64,000 bases of DNA from Methylobacter tundripaludum. GTDB taxonomy: Bacteria > Pseudomonadota > Gammaproteobacteria > Methylococcales > Methylomonadaceae. How positions within the stretch are numbered: position 1 is the stretch's first letter; each line of letters begins with the position of its first letter. The stretch lies in NCBI RefSeq assembly GCF_002934365.1, contig NZ_PTIY01000004.1:248001-312000 (forward strand), in the 5' to 3' direction. The notes under the pieces are model-generated. The model saw only the letters and a list, made by a program, of their open reading frames with translations, searched no databases and was not told the origin of the DNA. The translations under genes and the position numbers were made by a program. This document shows, in pieces, positions 44,424 to 54,647 of the stretch.

Positions 44424-45467
44424 CTATTGTTCCAGATATTCTTCTGTTTCGCAAAGCGGTAAGGATATGTACCGGTTGCGGCCTTTCAGCTTGGCTTGAT
44501 AGAGCGCTACGTCGGCTTTGTTTAACAGGCTGTCGCCGTTTCCCGGGATACCGGTATAGAGGCCGATGCTAATGGTTATCTGGTTGAACGGGCGGGATTT
44601 TAGATGCGGTATTTCCAGGTTGAGAACGGCGTTTCTGAGCTTTTCAGCAAATTGCTCGGCGACTTGTTGGGGTAAATGCGGCATTACCAGAACGAATTCT
44701 TCTCCGCCATACCGCGCCACTATGTCGGTAGCGCGGGAGAGTTGGGATTTTAATGCATTGGCGACGAGCTTTATTACATTATCGCCGGCCATATGTCCGT
44801 AGTAATCGTTGTACGACTTAAAAAAATCAATGTCGACCATGAAGACGGATAAAGAGTGTTTTCGCCTTTTTGCATCGGCTACGGCCATTTCGTAATGCGC
44901 GTCGAAGAATCTGCGATTGCAGATGTCGGTCAAGCTGTCGGTTGTTGCTTCTTTTTTCAGAATTTCCGAATGAGAGCGCAATATTTTTTCGCGCTTGATT
45001 GATGGGCTGGAGTCGGTTATCTGAATAAGACAGCAGGATTCACTCAACTGTGACTGAATGGGGGTGATGGTGATCGATTGATACATCCTGGTTTGCTGTT
45101 GAGTCCCGTGTGCGTTATACAGCGGTAGCGGCGCGCGATGCAGCGCCGTGGATAAAACCACCGGCAGTCTATATGTCAGCGTGTTTTTGAGCGCGGCCAG
45201 GAATGCGGGCGACACAGGTTCTGTAAACACTTTTTCAAGTTGCTGATTAAGTGCCTCAGCTTCTTTAATATTACTATGTTTGGCGATCCAGTTATTCCAC
45301 AGCAATATCTTGCCGCAGTCATCAACAACGCACACGCCGAGGTTAAGCGCATGAAATATATCTTCCATGTCAAAACGATTGCTCCCCGGCTGCGCGGGGG
45401 CAGGAGGCGGGACTCTCAAAATAGGCATTTTAGGCGACTCAGGGGCAGTTGCCGGGATTTTATTCAT
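44424..45467 (-). CDS. PAS-GGDEF diguanylate cyclase
   Basis: A 347-residue soluble protein. A PAS-like region (about 30-150; ALNLGVCVVDDCGKILLWNN) precedes a GGDEF domain (about 180-340) with GGEEF near 252-256 and an RxxD inhibitory site (RATD) just before it, so it should make c-di-GMP. Its start overlaps the stop of the CheC-like gene by four bases. The three-gene group links a receiver, a phosphatase-like protein and c-di-GMP synthesis. Confidence 0.92.
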   Translation of the reverse strand: MNKIPATAPESPKMPILRVPPPAPAQPGSNRFDMEDIFHALNLGVCVVDDCGKILLWNNWIAKHSNIKEAEALNQQLEKVFTEPVSPAFLAALKNTLTYRLPVVLSTALHRAPLPLYNAHGTQQQTRMYQSITITPIQSQLSESCCLIQITDSSPSIKREKILRSHSEILKKEATTDSLTDICNRRFFDAHYEMAVADAKRRKHSLSVFMVDIDFFKSYNDYYGHMAGDNVIKLVANALKSQLSRATDIVARYGGEEFVLVMPHLPQQVAEQFAEKLRNAVLNLEIPHLKSRPFNQITISIGLYTGIPGNGDSLLNKADVALYQAKLKGRNRYISLPLCETEEYLEQ

Positions 45468-46078
45468 GTAATATTGCCCAGGAATTGATCAAGATGAGAG
45501 ACAAGATTATCCAGCGATGCCGAGCTTAACAGAAAGACGAGGTTGCCGGCCGTATGCCGTTTTTCAATGGTGAGATCGATGTGCAGCACCATAATATAGG
45601 GCTGAGTGGAATTCTCTTTGAGCCGGTGTAATATTTCATCGGCTGATGCGACGGCATAATCGGGCAAGGAGCTTTCCAGCGTAAAACTGAATATGTCGGC
45701 CATTGCCGACAGGCAGGCGTTTAAAATGATGTTACCCAATTCACACATGGCTTCATGTTCAAATTCCGCAAGTTCGTCAATGCTCATTTGAGACCCCATC
45801 ATGTCACCCACGATCTTCAACGCTTGATCTTCGGTAAATAAAAGCACGGCCTCGGCATTAAACGGGCCGCGGAAGTGTTGGTTTACCGCGCCAAACCGGC
45901 CATTGTTTAGCGACAATGTCGCCGAGTTTATGTCTTCCGAGTTAATGATTTGAACAGAGGGAACGGAAATGCGCACTTCATCGCCGACGATCTCGCTTAG
46001 GCTTAATGCAGCACGGCCGGCGCCGATGCTGAAGACCTCCGCCAGAGCGTCAAGATGAAGTTCGCTAAGGCTGCTCAT
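45464..46078 (-). CDS. CheC-like chemotaxis phosphatase family protein
   Basis: A 204-residue protein with the duplicated CheC fold. CheC phosphatases use two E-x-x-N sites. The second is intact here (Glu113, Asn116 in CELGNIILN), whereas the first reads E-V-F-S (Glu14, Ser17), so the catalytic Asn is lost. The G-x-G-x-A-x-x-x-L-S pattern after each site is kept. It overlaps the receiver gene upstream and the diguanylate cyclase downstream (ATGA at both ends) and probably dephosphorylates that receiver. Confidence 0.82.
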   Translation of the reverse strand: MSSLSELHLDALAEVFSIGAGRAALSLSEIVGDEVRISVPSVQIINSEDINSATLSLNNGRFGAVNQHFRGPFNAEAVLLFTEDQALKIVGDMMGSQMSIDELAEFEHEAMCELGNIILNACLSAMADIFSFTLESSLPDYAVASADEILHRLKENSTQPYIMVLHIDLTIEKRHTAGNLVFLLSSASLDNLVSHLDQFLGNIT

Positions 46079-46452
46079 TTGGAATCTGAAAAACAGTTTA
46101 GCGCCAGGGTAATTGATTTTTCTGTGACCGGTTTTGCAACTAATATGGTTCCAAGCAGGCGTGCGCGTTCTTGATGCGTTTCTTGGATATTCGCCGAGAA
46201 AATAACGATTTTTATTGAAGGATATTTGGACAGCATCCGCTCCGCCGCATCGGTCCCAGAAATGCCCGGCATGTTAATATCCATGGTGCAGTAGTCGGGA
46301 AGGTCATTATCAATGAGTGCAATAGCTTCTTCGCCGCAGGCTGCTTCAGAGATTATCCATTCCGGGCGACGAGCAAGAATATGTGAACGGATTAACATTC
46401 TCGATACTTTGCTGTCATCGACGATCAAAAGCTTTTTTATTGGACTATCCAC
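46075..46452 (-). CDS. Single-domain CheY-like response regulator
   Basis: A 125-residue receiver with acidic pair in LLIVDDSKVSR, phospho-acceptor Asp58 (CTMDINMPG), a Ser in VIFSAN and the conserved lysine in LVAKPVTE. There is no output domain. As first gene of the three-gene group it likely passes phosphorylation state to the CheC-like protein and the diguanylate cyclase. Confidence 0.92.
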   Translation of the reverse strand: MDSPIKKLLIVDDSKVSRMLIRSHILARRPEWIISEAACGEEAIALIDNDLPDYCTMDINMPGISGTDAAERMLSKYPSIKIVIFSANIQETHQERARLLGTILVAKPVTEKSITLALNCFSDSK

Positions 46453-46629
46453 GGGAATGATTGATTTTTGCTGGATTTAAACTTGCCGCATTCTACATAA
46501 AAAGGCTGGGATGCTCAATTTAAAACCTTGTTATATGCGGCTAAATTTCAGTTGAACCCACGAGGTTGCGCGGCTTGGTTGGAATGTTAGTCCCGGCTCG
46601 ATATTTTTTAGGCGCGGATTCGGATTGCG

Positions 46630-47877
46630 TCAGAAATTGACGTTGCCTTGTAGCCAGATTTTTTGAGTATCGGTAGAGAAGGTATCGGCATCGTAATTAG
46701 CGTATTTGGCCAGTAACGAATAATGCTTGCCGAATTTTTTGACCGCCTGGAAATCCCATTCCTTGCCATAATGAGCGCGGCCGGTATCGTCGGTAAAATC
46801 GTGATAAATGCCCGATAATACGAGGCTGTCGTTTTCCATGAACTTTGCGCTGACGGTGCCGAACACGTCACGGATACCGTCATTAGGCGTAATCAGGAAT
46901 AAATCGGCCCAGCCCTGGAATGCATGGTTGGTGCCCAGCGGGGTATTAAAAGTCTTGTTTTGACCGAAGCCGTTAAGTTGTTCCATGGCGCCCTGGAAGC
47001 TGAAATTATAAGCGGTAAATCCCCCCATTAGATTGAAACGGTCCGCCTGATAGGGCGTCGGCGAATGCTGGTAATCCTGTTGAAAGCTCCATTCAGCGGT
47101 GTAAAGCAGGCTGTAATGTTCATGGAATTTTTTTGGTTTATCACTGTTAATGAAGCGTAGGCCGTATGTCTGGCTCGATTTTTGATAATTTTCCCGCTCG
47201 GTATAATCAAGCCAATAGCCGTAACCGATCAGGCTGCCATAGTCGCCGAGGCTATAGTTGGCATTGACGACGGGGGCGTTAATGTTCTCAGTCGTTGCGG
47301 TGAAGGTTTGCACGTTGCCTATATAGCCAACATTGACGGTCAGGTCTTCGATCGATTTATTGGTGATTAAAACCGAATCGAATGTTGTTTCCAGCTGCCG
47401 CCAGCCGACGTTGCCGATGAAGCGGTCGTCATCAAATTTGATGCGTTGCCGCCCGCCTTTAATAAAAGTATCGGGAACGCCCGCATAACCGATCCACATC
47501 TGGTTAAGTTCATTGTAGCCGGGGTCCGCGACGGTTGAATACTCAGGTTTGTCGCCGCGCCCATTGTTGTAATCCGATTGCAATGCGTGGGTGCCTTCGT
47601 ATTCCACATAACCTTGCAGACCGTGGAATACCGGCGTGAGTAAGCCTAAGCGCGTGCGTATGGTATTGGCGTTGGCGGTTTTTTGCGCGCCCCTGTCCTG
47701 GTCAATATTTTCATAACGGTAATTAGCGTCAACTTTAACCGCCCCTCCGTCTCCGAACTTGAGTGCATCTTCAATGGATTGAGTCGTATCGGCGGATACT
47801 TGGCTATTGGCGGCAGCGAGTGACAGCAGCGTTACGGATAAGGCTGTCCATGGCGTTTTTTTGTGTTGCTGCGGCAT
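46630..47877 (-). CDS. Outer-membrane beta-barrel porin (alginate-export-like)
   Basis: A 415-residue protein. A signal peptide (about 1-29) is followed by alternating beta-barrel strands throughout (VDANYRYENIDQDRG, TIRTRLGLLTPVF, GGRQRIKFDDDRFIGNVGWR) and a terminal aromatic residue (QGNVNF), all typical of outer-membrane porins. The RQRIKFDDDRFIGNVGWRQ region resembles alginate-export-type barrels. It is divergent from narK across 165 bp and may let nitrate or other small anions through the outer membrane, which is inference from position. Confidence 0.8.
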   Translation of the reverse strand: MPQQHKKTPWTALSVTLLSLAAANSQVSADTTQSIEDALKFGDGGAVKVDANYRYENIDQDRGAQKTANANTIRTRLGLLTPVFHGLQGYVEYEGTHALQSDYNNGRGDKPEYSTVADPGYNELNQMWIGYAGVPDTFIKGGRQRIKFDDDRFIGNVGWRQLETTFDSVLITNKSIEDLTVNVGYIGNVQTFTATTENINAPVVNANYSLGDYGSLIGYGYWLDYTERENYQKSSQTYGLRFINSDKPKKFHEHYSLLYTAEWSFQQDYQHSPTPYQADRFNLMGGFTAYNFSFQGAMEQLNGFGQNKTFNTPLGTNHAFQGWADLFLITPNDGIRDVFGTVSAKFMENDSLVLSGIYHDFTDDTGRAHYGKEWDFQAVKKFGKHYSLLAKYANYDADTFSTDTQKIWLQGNVNF

Positions 47878-47983
47878 GAAGCCCCCTTTGCATGGATGAA
47901 AACATAAAAATAATTATAACACTATTTATTATATTTCAAATAGATACGAGTGAATTGGGGAAACTGGGATAAGTTGTATTTTA

Positions 47984-47996
47984 GATATTGAATATC
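47984..47996. promoter_or_regulatory. Perfect 13-bp palindrome upstream of narK
   Basis: GATATT-G-AATATC lies in the divergent region between the porin and narK, 47 bp before the GTG start. It is not a good FNR box (TTGAT-N4-ATCAA). It may be an operator for another regulator; a chance match in A+T-rich DNA is possible. Confidence 0.3.
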
Positions 47997-48042
47997 ACCT
48001 GTTTTGTGTTAGTGTATCAGGCAATAACAATAAGAAAAAAGG

Positions 48043-50727
48043 GTGAATACCGTGCCGGACATTAATTCTTCTCAGCAAAAACATGCTCTAACCGCGAGCA
48101 CCGTGGCATTCACCGTTTGCTTTGCGGTGTGGACTATCTTTTCAATCATCGGCTTGCAAATCCAGAAAGACCTGCATTTAAGCGAGACCGAATTCGGCTT
48201 GCTGGTCGGCACGCCGATACTTTCAGGTTCGTTAATTAGGCTGATTCTAGGCATCTGGAGCGACCAGTACGGCGGGCGTATCGTTTATGCGCTGGTCATG
48301 GTGACGGCGGCTATCGCCACCTTGCTGCTGACCCTCGTTGAAACGTATACCCTGTTTCTGGTCACGGCGCTCGGTATAGGGGTTGCCGGCGGATCGTTCG
48401 CCGTCGGTATTGCTTATGTTTCGCGTTGGTACCCTAAAGAGAAGCAAGGCACGGCGTTAGGTATTTTCGGGCTCGGCAACGTCGGAGCGGCGGTGACGAA
48501 ATTCGTCGCGCCTTTTGTGATGGTCGCATTCGGATGGCATGCCGTGGCGCAAATCTGGGCGGCAGCGTTGTTGTTAATGGCGGTAATCTTCTGGTTTGTT
48601 ACCGATGACGAACCGATGCTCAAACAGCGCCGCGAGTCCAACATCAAACCCGATTCATTCCTGAAGCAGCTGGAACCGCTGAAGGATATGCGGGTCTGGC
48701 GGTTTTCGCTGTATTACTTCTGCGTATTCGGGGCTTTTGTCGCATTGGCGTTGTGGCTGCCGCGCTATCTGGTCGGCGCTTACGGTTTCGATATAAAGTC
48801 GGCGGGCATGCTGGCTGCGGCCTATTCGATTTTCGCCAGCCTGTTCCGCGCTCTGGGCGGCTGGTTGTCAGACCGTTACGGCGCGCGGTTATTGATGTAC
48901 TGGACGTTTATTGTCGCGACGATCTGTACCTTTTTCCTGTCCTATCCGCCTACGGATTACATCGTACACGGCATTAAGGGCGATATTACCTTCAGTCTGG
49001 CGATTCAACCGATGGGCTTTATCTTTCTGGTCGCCGTGCTCGGCCTGTTCATGTCGTTCGGCAAAGCGGCGGTGTACAAGCATATCCCGGTTTATTATCC
49101 CGACAACGTCGGCGCTGTAGGCGGCGCAGTAGGCATGATAGGGGGTTTGGGTGGGTTCTTGCTGCCGCTGACTTTCGGTATGTTGAACGATTTGACCGGC
49201 ATCTGGAGCAGCTGCTTCATGCTGCTGTTCGTGTTGATGACGATTGCGCTGACCTGGATGCATTTTTCGATTGTGCGGATGGAACGCCGCGTCGTGCCTG
49301 AATTGGCCAAAATCTCGAAAGATCTGCATGAGTTGAGTCATCCTTCGCCGTTGGTGCTTGCCGATTGGAATCCTGAAGATAAAGGCTTCTGGGAAAAGAC
49401 CGGCAAGCGTATCGCCACCCGTAACCTGTGGATCAGTATCCCCGCGTTGTTGCTGGCTTTTGCGGTGTGGATGGTGTGGAGCGTCGTGGTGATCAACCTG
49501 CCCAGCATCGGCTTTAAATACACCACTGATGAACTGTTCTGGCTGGCGGCGCTGCCGGGTTTGTCGGGCGCGACCTTACGGATTTTCTATTCGTTCATGG
49601 TGCCGATTTTCGGTGGCCGTCGCTGGACGACGATCAGCACCGCCTCGTTGCTGTTGCCGTCGTTATGGATCGGTTTTGCGGTGCAAAATCCCGAAACACC
49701 TTATGTATTGATGGTGGTGTTGGCCTTGCTGTGCGGTTTCGGCGGCGGCAATTTTGCGTCCAGCATGGCGAATATCAGCTTCTTTTATCCTCAATCCCAA
49801 AAAGGCACAGCCCTGGGCTTGAATGCCGGTTTGGGCAATTTGGGCGTCAGCACCGTGCAGTTTGTGGTGCCGTTGGTTATCGCGGCGGGCGTGTTCGGCT
49901 CATTGGGCGGCGATCCGCAAGAGTGGGTTAAGGCGCGGGTGAGCAAATCCATCTGGCTGCAAAACGCCGGTTTTATCTGGGTGCCGTTTATTATTGCCAC
50001 CAGCATCGCGGCGTGGTTCGGCATGAATGATATTGCCTCGGCCAAGGCATCGTTCAAGGAACAAGCGATCATTTTCAAGCGCAAACATAACTGGCTGATG
50101 TGCTGGCTTTACACCGGAACCTTCGGTTCGTTTATCGGCTATGCAGCCGGTTTCCCGATGTTGACTAAAATCCTGTTTCCCGAGGTCAACCCGACCGAAT
50201 ACGCCTTTTTGGGGCCGCTGGTCGGCGCGTTGATCAGGCCGGTCGGCGGCTGGCTGGCCGACAAGCTGGGCGGGGCCAGGGTGACGCTGTGGAATTTCGT
50301 GATCATGGTTGGCGCGGTGTTCGGCGTGTTGCATTTCATGCCTTCGGTGGGCAATGCGGGCGATTTCTGGGGCTTTCTTGCGATGTTCATGTTGTTGTTT
50401 ATCACGACCGGCATCGGCAACGGCTCCACCTTCCGCATGATTCCGGTTATCTTCATGACTGAGCGTTTGTGCGCGGTCAAAGGCCAGGGCAGCGATGCGA
50501 TTGCCAACGCCAAGAAAGATGCGGCAAAGGAAGCGGCGGCGGTGCTGGGTTTTAGCTCGGCGATAGCAGCATACGGCGCATTCTTTATCCCGAAGAGCTA
50601 CGGTACGGCGATCAGCATGACCGGCGCTCCCGATGCCGCGTTGTATTGTTTCATTGTTTTTTATCTGGTGTGTATCGGTATCACTTGGTGGTTTTACGCG
50701 CGTAAAACGGCGGCTATGCCTTGTTGA
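48043..50727 (+). CDS. narK: Fused double NarK nitrate/nitrite transporter
   Basis: An 894-residue protein made of two complete MFS transporters. Half one (about 1-415) and half two (about 455-894) each have twelve hydrophobic segments and glycine-rich nitrate signatures (GVAGGSFAVGIAYVSRWYP with GLGNVGAA; GFGGGNFASSMANISFFYP with GLGNLGVS). Such fusions are known in Paracoccus, where one half is a nitrate-proton symporter and the other a nitrate/nitrite exchanger. The start is a GTG at 48043; no ATG gives a sensible N-terminus. It leads the nar-nir cluster. Confidence 0.93.
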   Translation: MNTVPDINSSQQKHALTASTVAFTVCFAVWTIFSIIGLQIQKDLHLSETEFGLLVGTPILSGSLIRLILGIWSDQYGGRIVYALVMVTAAIATLLLTLVETYTLFLVTALGIGVAGGSFAVGIAYVSRWYPKEKQGTALGIFGLGNVGAAVTKFVAPFVMVAFGWHAVAQIWAAALLLMAVIFWFVTDDEPMLKQRRESNIKPDSFLKQLEPLKDMRVWRFSLYYFCVFGAFVALALWLPRYLVGAYGFDIKSAGMLAAAYSIFASLFRALGGWLSDRYGARLLMYWTFIVATICTFFLSYPPTDYIVHGIKGDITFSLAIQPMGFIFLVAVLGLFMSFGKAAVYKHIPVYYPDNVGAVGGAVGMIGGLGGFLLPLTFGMLNDLTGIWSSCFMLLFVLMTIALTWMHFSIVRMERRVVPELAKISKDLHELSHPSPLVLADWNPEDKGFWEKTGKRIATRNLWISIPALLLAFAVWMVWSVVVINLPSIGFKYTTDELFWLAALPGLSGATLRIFYSFMVPIFGGRRWTTISTASLLLPSLWIGFAVQNPETPYVLMVVLALLCGFGGGNFASSMANISFFYPQSQKGTALGLNAGLGNLGVSTVQFVVPLVIAAGVFGSLGGDPQEWVKARVSKSIWLQNAGFIWVPFIIATSIAAWFGMNDIASAKASFKEQAIIFKRKHNWLMCWLYTGTFGSFIGYAAGFPMLTKILFPEVNPTEYAFLGPLVGALIRPVGGWLADKLGGARVTLWNFVIMVGAVFGVLHFMPSVGNAGDFWGFLAMFMLLFITTGIGNGSTFRMIPVIFMTERLCAVKGQGSDAIANAKKDAAKEAAAVLGFSSAIAAYGAFFIPKSYGTAISMTGAPDAALYCFIVFYLVCIGITWWFYARKTAAMPC

Positions 50728-50747
50728 CCGTTGCAAAATAAAAGCTA

Positions 50748-50821
50748 TCACCACGAAGACACGAAGGGCACGAAGTTTTTACTTTGGTTTTTTCTTCGTG
50801 AACTTCGTGTCTTCGTGGTGA
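50748..50821. repeat. Long palindrome between narK and narG
   Basis: Perfect 19-bp arms TCACCACGAAGACACGAAG and CTTCGTGTCTTCGTGGTGA enclose 36 bp with further CACGAAG/CTTCGTG pairs. A half copy is at about 12482-12516 after leuB. It likely ends or attenuates narK transcription. The 85 bp from here to narG contain two smaller hairpins (CATCAA-N10-TTGATG; TTGGGG ... CCCCAA) in what would be the narG leader. Confidence 0.65.
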
Positions 50822-50906
50822 AACATCAATTTGTTTAAGTTGATGTGTTGGGGATGAGGTACGACCCCCAAACAAACACCAAAACCCTAAAATATAGGTA
50901 AATCTT

Positions 50907-53900
50907 ATGAGTCATTTCCTGGACCGCTTGCTCTTCTTCAAGAAAAAAGTAGAACCCTTCTCCGGCAATCACGGCGTGGTGACCAATGAAGACCGAAGTT
51001 GGGAGAACAGTTACCGGTCGCGCTGGCAACACGACAAAATCGTGCGTTCCACGCACGGCGTCAATTGCACAGGTTCGTGCAGTTGGAAGATCTACGTTAA
51101 AAACGGGCTGGTGACCTGGGAAACCCAGCAAACCGACTACCCGCGCACCCGTCCCGATCTGCCCAATCACGAGCCGCGCGGCTGTTCGCGCGGCGCGAGT
51201 TATTCCTGGTATTTGTACAGTGCCAATCGCCTTAAATATCCGCTGATACGCGGACGCTTGGTCAAGTTGTGGCGCGAAGCCAGACAGACTTTAGACCCGG
51301 TCGAAGCCTGGGCTTCGATAGTCGAAGACCCGGCTAAAACTGCAGAATACAAGTCGATACGCGGCCTGGGCGGTCTGGTCCGCGCCAATTGGGAAGAGGT
51401 TAACGAAATCATCGCGGCGGCCAATATTTACACGGCCAAAACCTTCGGCCCCGACCGGATCATCGGTTTCTCGCCGATCCCGGCCATGTCGATGGTGTCT
51501 TATGCGGCCGGCAGCCGTTATCTGTCGCTGATCGGCGGCGTCAGCATGAGTTTTTACGATTGGTATTGCGATTTGCCGCCGGCATCGCCGCAAACCTGGG
51601 GCGAACAAACCGACGTGCCCGAATCGGCGGACTGGTATAACGCCGGATTCTTAATGCTGTGGGGATCGAACGTACCGCAAACCCGCACCCCCGACGCCCA
51701 TTTCATGACCGAAGCGCGGTATAAAGGCGCTAAAGTCGTGGTCGTGAGTCCCGATTATTCGGAAGCCAGCAAGTTCGCCGATCTGTGGCTGCATCCCAAG
51801 CAAGGCACCGATGCCGCGCTGGCGATGGCGATAGGCCACGTGATCCTGAAGGAATTCCATGTCGAGCGGCAAAGCCCGTATTTCAACCAGTATGTGCGCG
51901 AAAACACCGACTTGCCGTTTCTGGTCATGCTGAAAGAGCAGGACGGTTATTATGTGCAGGACCGGTTCTTCAGGGCCTCGGACTTTTTAGGCAACTTAAG
52001 CCAAGACAACAACCCCGAATGGAAAACGGTGGCCTATGACGAAATCAACGGTCACATCGTCCCGCCTTGCGGCTCTATCGGTTTCCGCTGGGGCGAAAGC
52101 GGACATTGGAACATCGAACAAAAAACCGTAGACAACCAGGAAGTAAAGTTACGACTGAGCTTGATCGATACCAAAGACGATGTCACCAGTGTCGGCTTTC
52201 CGTATTTCGGCGGTTCCGAACATCCGCATTTCACCCATTCCGCGCATGATGTTATTCAAAAGCGCAATGTGCCGGTCAAGAAAATCACCCTGGCCGACGG
52301 CACCGAAGTATGGGCGACCACGGTATTCGATTTGCTGGTTGCGAACTACGGCATCGATCGCGGCCTAGGCGGTGGTAACGTTGCTACTTCTTATGATGAG
52401 GATGTTCCGTATACCCCCGCGTGGCAGGAAAAAATCACCGGAGTTAAACGGCAAAATGTGATCGCGGTGGCGCGTGAATTTGCGACCAATGCCGAAAAGA
52501 CTCAAGGCCGCTCGATGGTGATCCTGGGTGCGGGTATCAACCACTGGTATCACATGGACATGAATTACCGCGGCATCATGAATATGCTGATGCTGTGCGG
52601 TTGCGTCGGGCAGTCCGGCGGCGGCTGGGCGCATTATGTCGGGCAGGAAAAACTGCGTCCGCAAACCGGCTGGCTGCCGCTGGCGTTCGGCCTGGACTGG
52701 AAGCGTCCGCCCCGGCAGATGAACAGCACCTCGTTTTTCTACAATCACACCAGCCAGTGGCGTTATGAAAAGCTCAAGGTTAATGAGATTTTGTCGCCGC
52801 TGGCAAAGCCCAAAGACTGGCAAGGCAGCCTGATCGATTTCAACGTGCGCTCCGAGCGCATGGGCTGGCTGCCGTCCGCGCCGCAACTGCAAACCAACCC
52901 TTTGCAAGTGGTCAGGGATGCGGAAAAAGCCAAAAAAGACCCGATTGAATATGTCGTCAAATCGCTCAAAAGCGGCAAGCTGAAGATGTCCTGCGAAGAC
53001 CCGGACAACCCGCAAAACTTTCCGCGCAACATGTTCGTGTGGCGCTCCAATTTGCTGGGTTCTTCGGGCAAAGGCCATGAATACTTCCTGAAGTATTTGC
53101 TGGGTACGCAACACGGCGTACAGGGCAAGGATCTGGGCGATAGCGGCGACAAGCCTTCGGAAGTCGAATGGCACGAAACCGCCGCGGAAGGCAAACTCGA
53201 TTTGCTGGTCACGCTGGATTTTCGTCTGTCCACGACTTGCCTGTATTCAGACATTATTCTGCCGACCGCAACCTGGTACGAGAAAAACGACCTGAACACC
53301 TCGGATATGCATCCGTTCATCCATCCGCTGTCCAAGGCCGTCGATCCCGCCTGGGAGTCGCGCTCCGATTGGGATATTTACAAAGGCATCGCCAAAAAAT
53401 TCTCGGAACTGACTGTAGGGCATTTGGGCGTAGAAAAAGACATCGTCGCCGTGCCGATCCTGCATGATACACCGGCAGAGCTGGCTCAGCCGATCGACGT
53501 CAAGGACTGGAAGAAAAAGGAATGCGAGCCGATTCCGGGTAAAACCATGCCGACTCTGGTGGTGGTCGAGCGCGATTATCCGAACACATACAAGATGTTC
53601 ACATCGCTAGGGCCGTTGATGAGCAAAGTCGGCAACGGCGGCAAAGGCATAGCGTGGAACACCGAGACCGAAGTCAAACAACTGGGCGAGCTGAACCGAC
53701 TGGTGACCGAGGAAGGCATCAGCAAAGGTCTGCCGCGTATAGAATCCGATATTGATGCGACCGAAGTCATTTTGATGCTGGCGCCCGAAACCAACGGTCA
53801 TGTCGCGGTTAAGGCCTGGGAAGCATTAAGCAAAATCACCGGGCGGGATCACACTCACCTGGCTTTGCCGCGCGAAGACGACAAAATCCGTTTCCGCGAC

Positions 53901-54647
53901 GTACAGGCACAGCCCCGCAAGATTATCTCATCGCCGACCTGGAGCGGATTGGAATCCGAGCAAGTCTGCTACAACGCCTGTTACACCAATGTCCACGAGC
54001 GAATTCCCTGGCGCACGCTGACCGGCCGCCAGCAGTTTTACCAGGATCACAGCTGGATGCGGGCGTTCGGCGAGACCTTGTGCGTCTACAAGCCGCCTGT
54101 CGATACCCGCTCCATTGCGCCGATTCTGGGTCAAAAGCCCAACGGCAATGACGAACTGGTGTTGAACTTCATCACACCGCACCAGAAGTGGGGCATACAC
54201 AGCACCTATAACGATAACCTGTTGATGCTGACCTTGTCGCGCGGCGGCCCGATTGTGTGGATGGGTGAAGTCGATGCGGCAAAAGTCGGTATTAAGGACA
54301 ACGACTGGGTAGAAGCCTATAACGTCAACGGCGCGCTGGTCGCCAGGGCTGTGGTCAGTCAGCGCGTCCCCGAAGGCATGTGCATGATGTATCACGCCCA
54401 GGAAAAAATCATCAATACGCCGGGATCGGAGACAACCGGAGGGCGCGGGGGCATCCATAACTCGGTGACCCGGGCGACGCTTAAACCCACGCACATGATC
54501 GGCGGTTACGCCCAGCTAAGTTACGGTTTTAACTATTACGGCACGGTCGGTTCCAATCGGGATGAGTTTGTGATTGTGCGTAAGTTGAGCAATGTCGATT
54601 GGCTGGAAGAGCCCAGTCAGGCTGCGAATCAGCAGGAGGAAGTGTAA
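50907..54647 (+). CDS. narG: Respiratory nitrate reductase alpha subunit
   Basis: A 1246-residue molybdopterin oxidoreductase of normal NarG length. It has the N-terminal HxxxCxxxC...C cluster site of NarG (His50, Cys54, Cys58, Cys93; THGVNCTGSCSWK, PRGCSRG). Landmarks include WGSNVPQTRTPDAHF and, near the end, WIHST-like and NYGTVGSNRDEFV segments. NarG reduces nitrate to nitrite on the cytoplasmic face of the inner membrane. Its stop shares one base with the narH start (TAATG). Confidence 0.97.
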   Translation: MSHFLDRLLFFKKKVEPFSGNHGVVTNEDRSWENSYRSRWQHDKIVRSTHGVNCTGSCSWKIYVKNGLVTWETQQTDYPRTRPDLPNHEPRGCSRGASYSWYLYSANRLKYPLIRGRLVKLWREARQTLDPVEAWASIVEDPAKTAEYKSIRGLGGLVRANWEEVNEIIAAANIYTAKTFGPDRIIGFSPIPAMSMVSYAAGSRYLSLIGGVSMSFYDWYCDLPPASPQTWGEQTDVPESADWYNAGFLMLWGSNVPQTRTPDAHFMTEARYKGAKVVVVSPDYSEASKFADLWLHPKQGTDAALAMAIGHVILKEFHVERQSPYFNQYVRENTDLPFLVMLKEQDGYYVQDRFFRASDFLGNLSQDNNPEWKTVAYDEINGHIVPPCGSIGFRWGESGHWNIEQKTVDNQEVKLRLSLIDTKDDVTSVGFPYFGGSEHPHFTHSAHDVIQKRNVPVKKITLADGTEVWATTVFDLLVANYGIDRGLGGGNVATSYDEDVPYTPAWQEKITGVKRQNVIAVAREFATNAEKTQGRSMVILGAGINHWYHMDMNYRGIMNMLMLCGCVGQSGGGWAHYVGQEKLRPQTGWLPLAFGLDWKRPPRQMNSTSFFYNHTSQWRYEKLKVNEILSPLAKPKDWQGSLIDFNVRSERMGWLPSAPQLQTNPLQVVRDAEKAKKDPIEYVVKSLKSGKLKMSCEDPDNPQNFPRNMFVWRSNLLGSSGKGHEYFLKYLLGTQHGVQGKDLGDSGDKPSEVEWHETAAEGKLDLLVTLDFRLSTTCLYSDIILPTATWYEKNDLNTSDMHPFIHPLSKAVDPAWESRSDWDIYKGIAKKFSELTVGHLGVEKDIVAVPILHDTPAELAQPIDVKDWKKKECEPIPGKTMPTLVVVERDYPNTYKMFTSLGPLMSKVGNGGKGIAWNTETEVKQLGELNRLVTEEGISKGLPRIESDIDATEVILMLAPETNGHVAVKAWEALSKITGRDHTHLALPREDDKIRFRDVQAQPRKIISSPTWSGLESEQVCYNACYTNVHERIPWRTLTGRQQFYQDHSWMRAFGETLCVYKPPVDTRSIAPILGQKPNGNDELVLNFITPHQKWGIHSTYNDNLLMLTLSRGGPIVWMGEVDAAKVGIKDNDWVEAYNVNGALVARAVVSQRVPEGMCMMYHAQEKIINTPGSETTGGRGGIHNSVTRATLKPTHMIGGYAQLSYGFNYYGTVGSNRDEFVIVRKLSNVDWLEEPSQAANQQEEV

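Noticed and set aside
47878-50906. FNR/NarL binding sites upstream of narK and narG
   Set aside because: I looked for TTGAT-N4-ATCAA and found only a GATATTGAATATC palindrome and a reversed CATCAA-N10-TTGATG hairpin. Neither fits the consensus, so I claim no FNR site.
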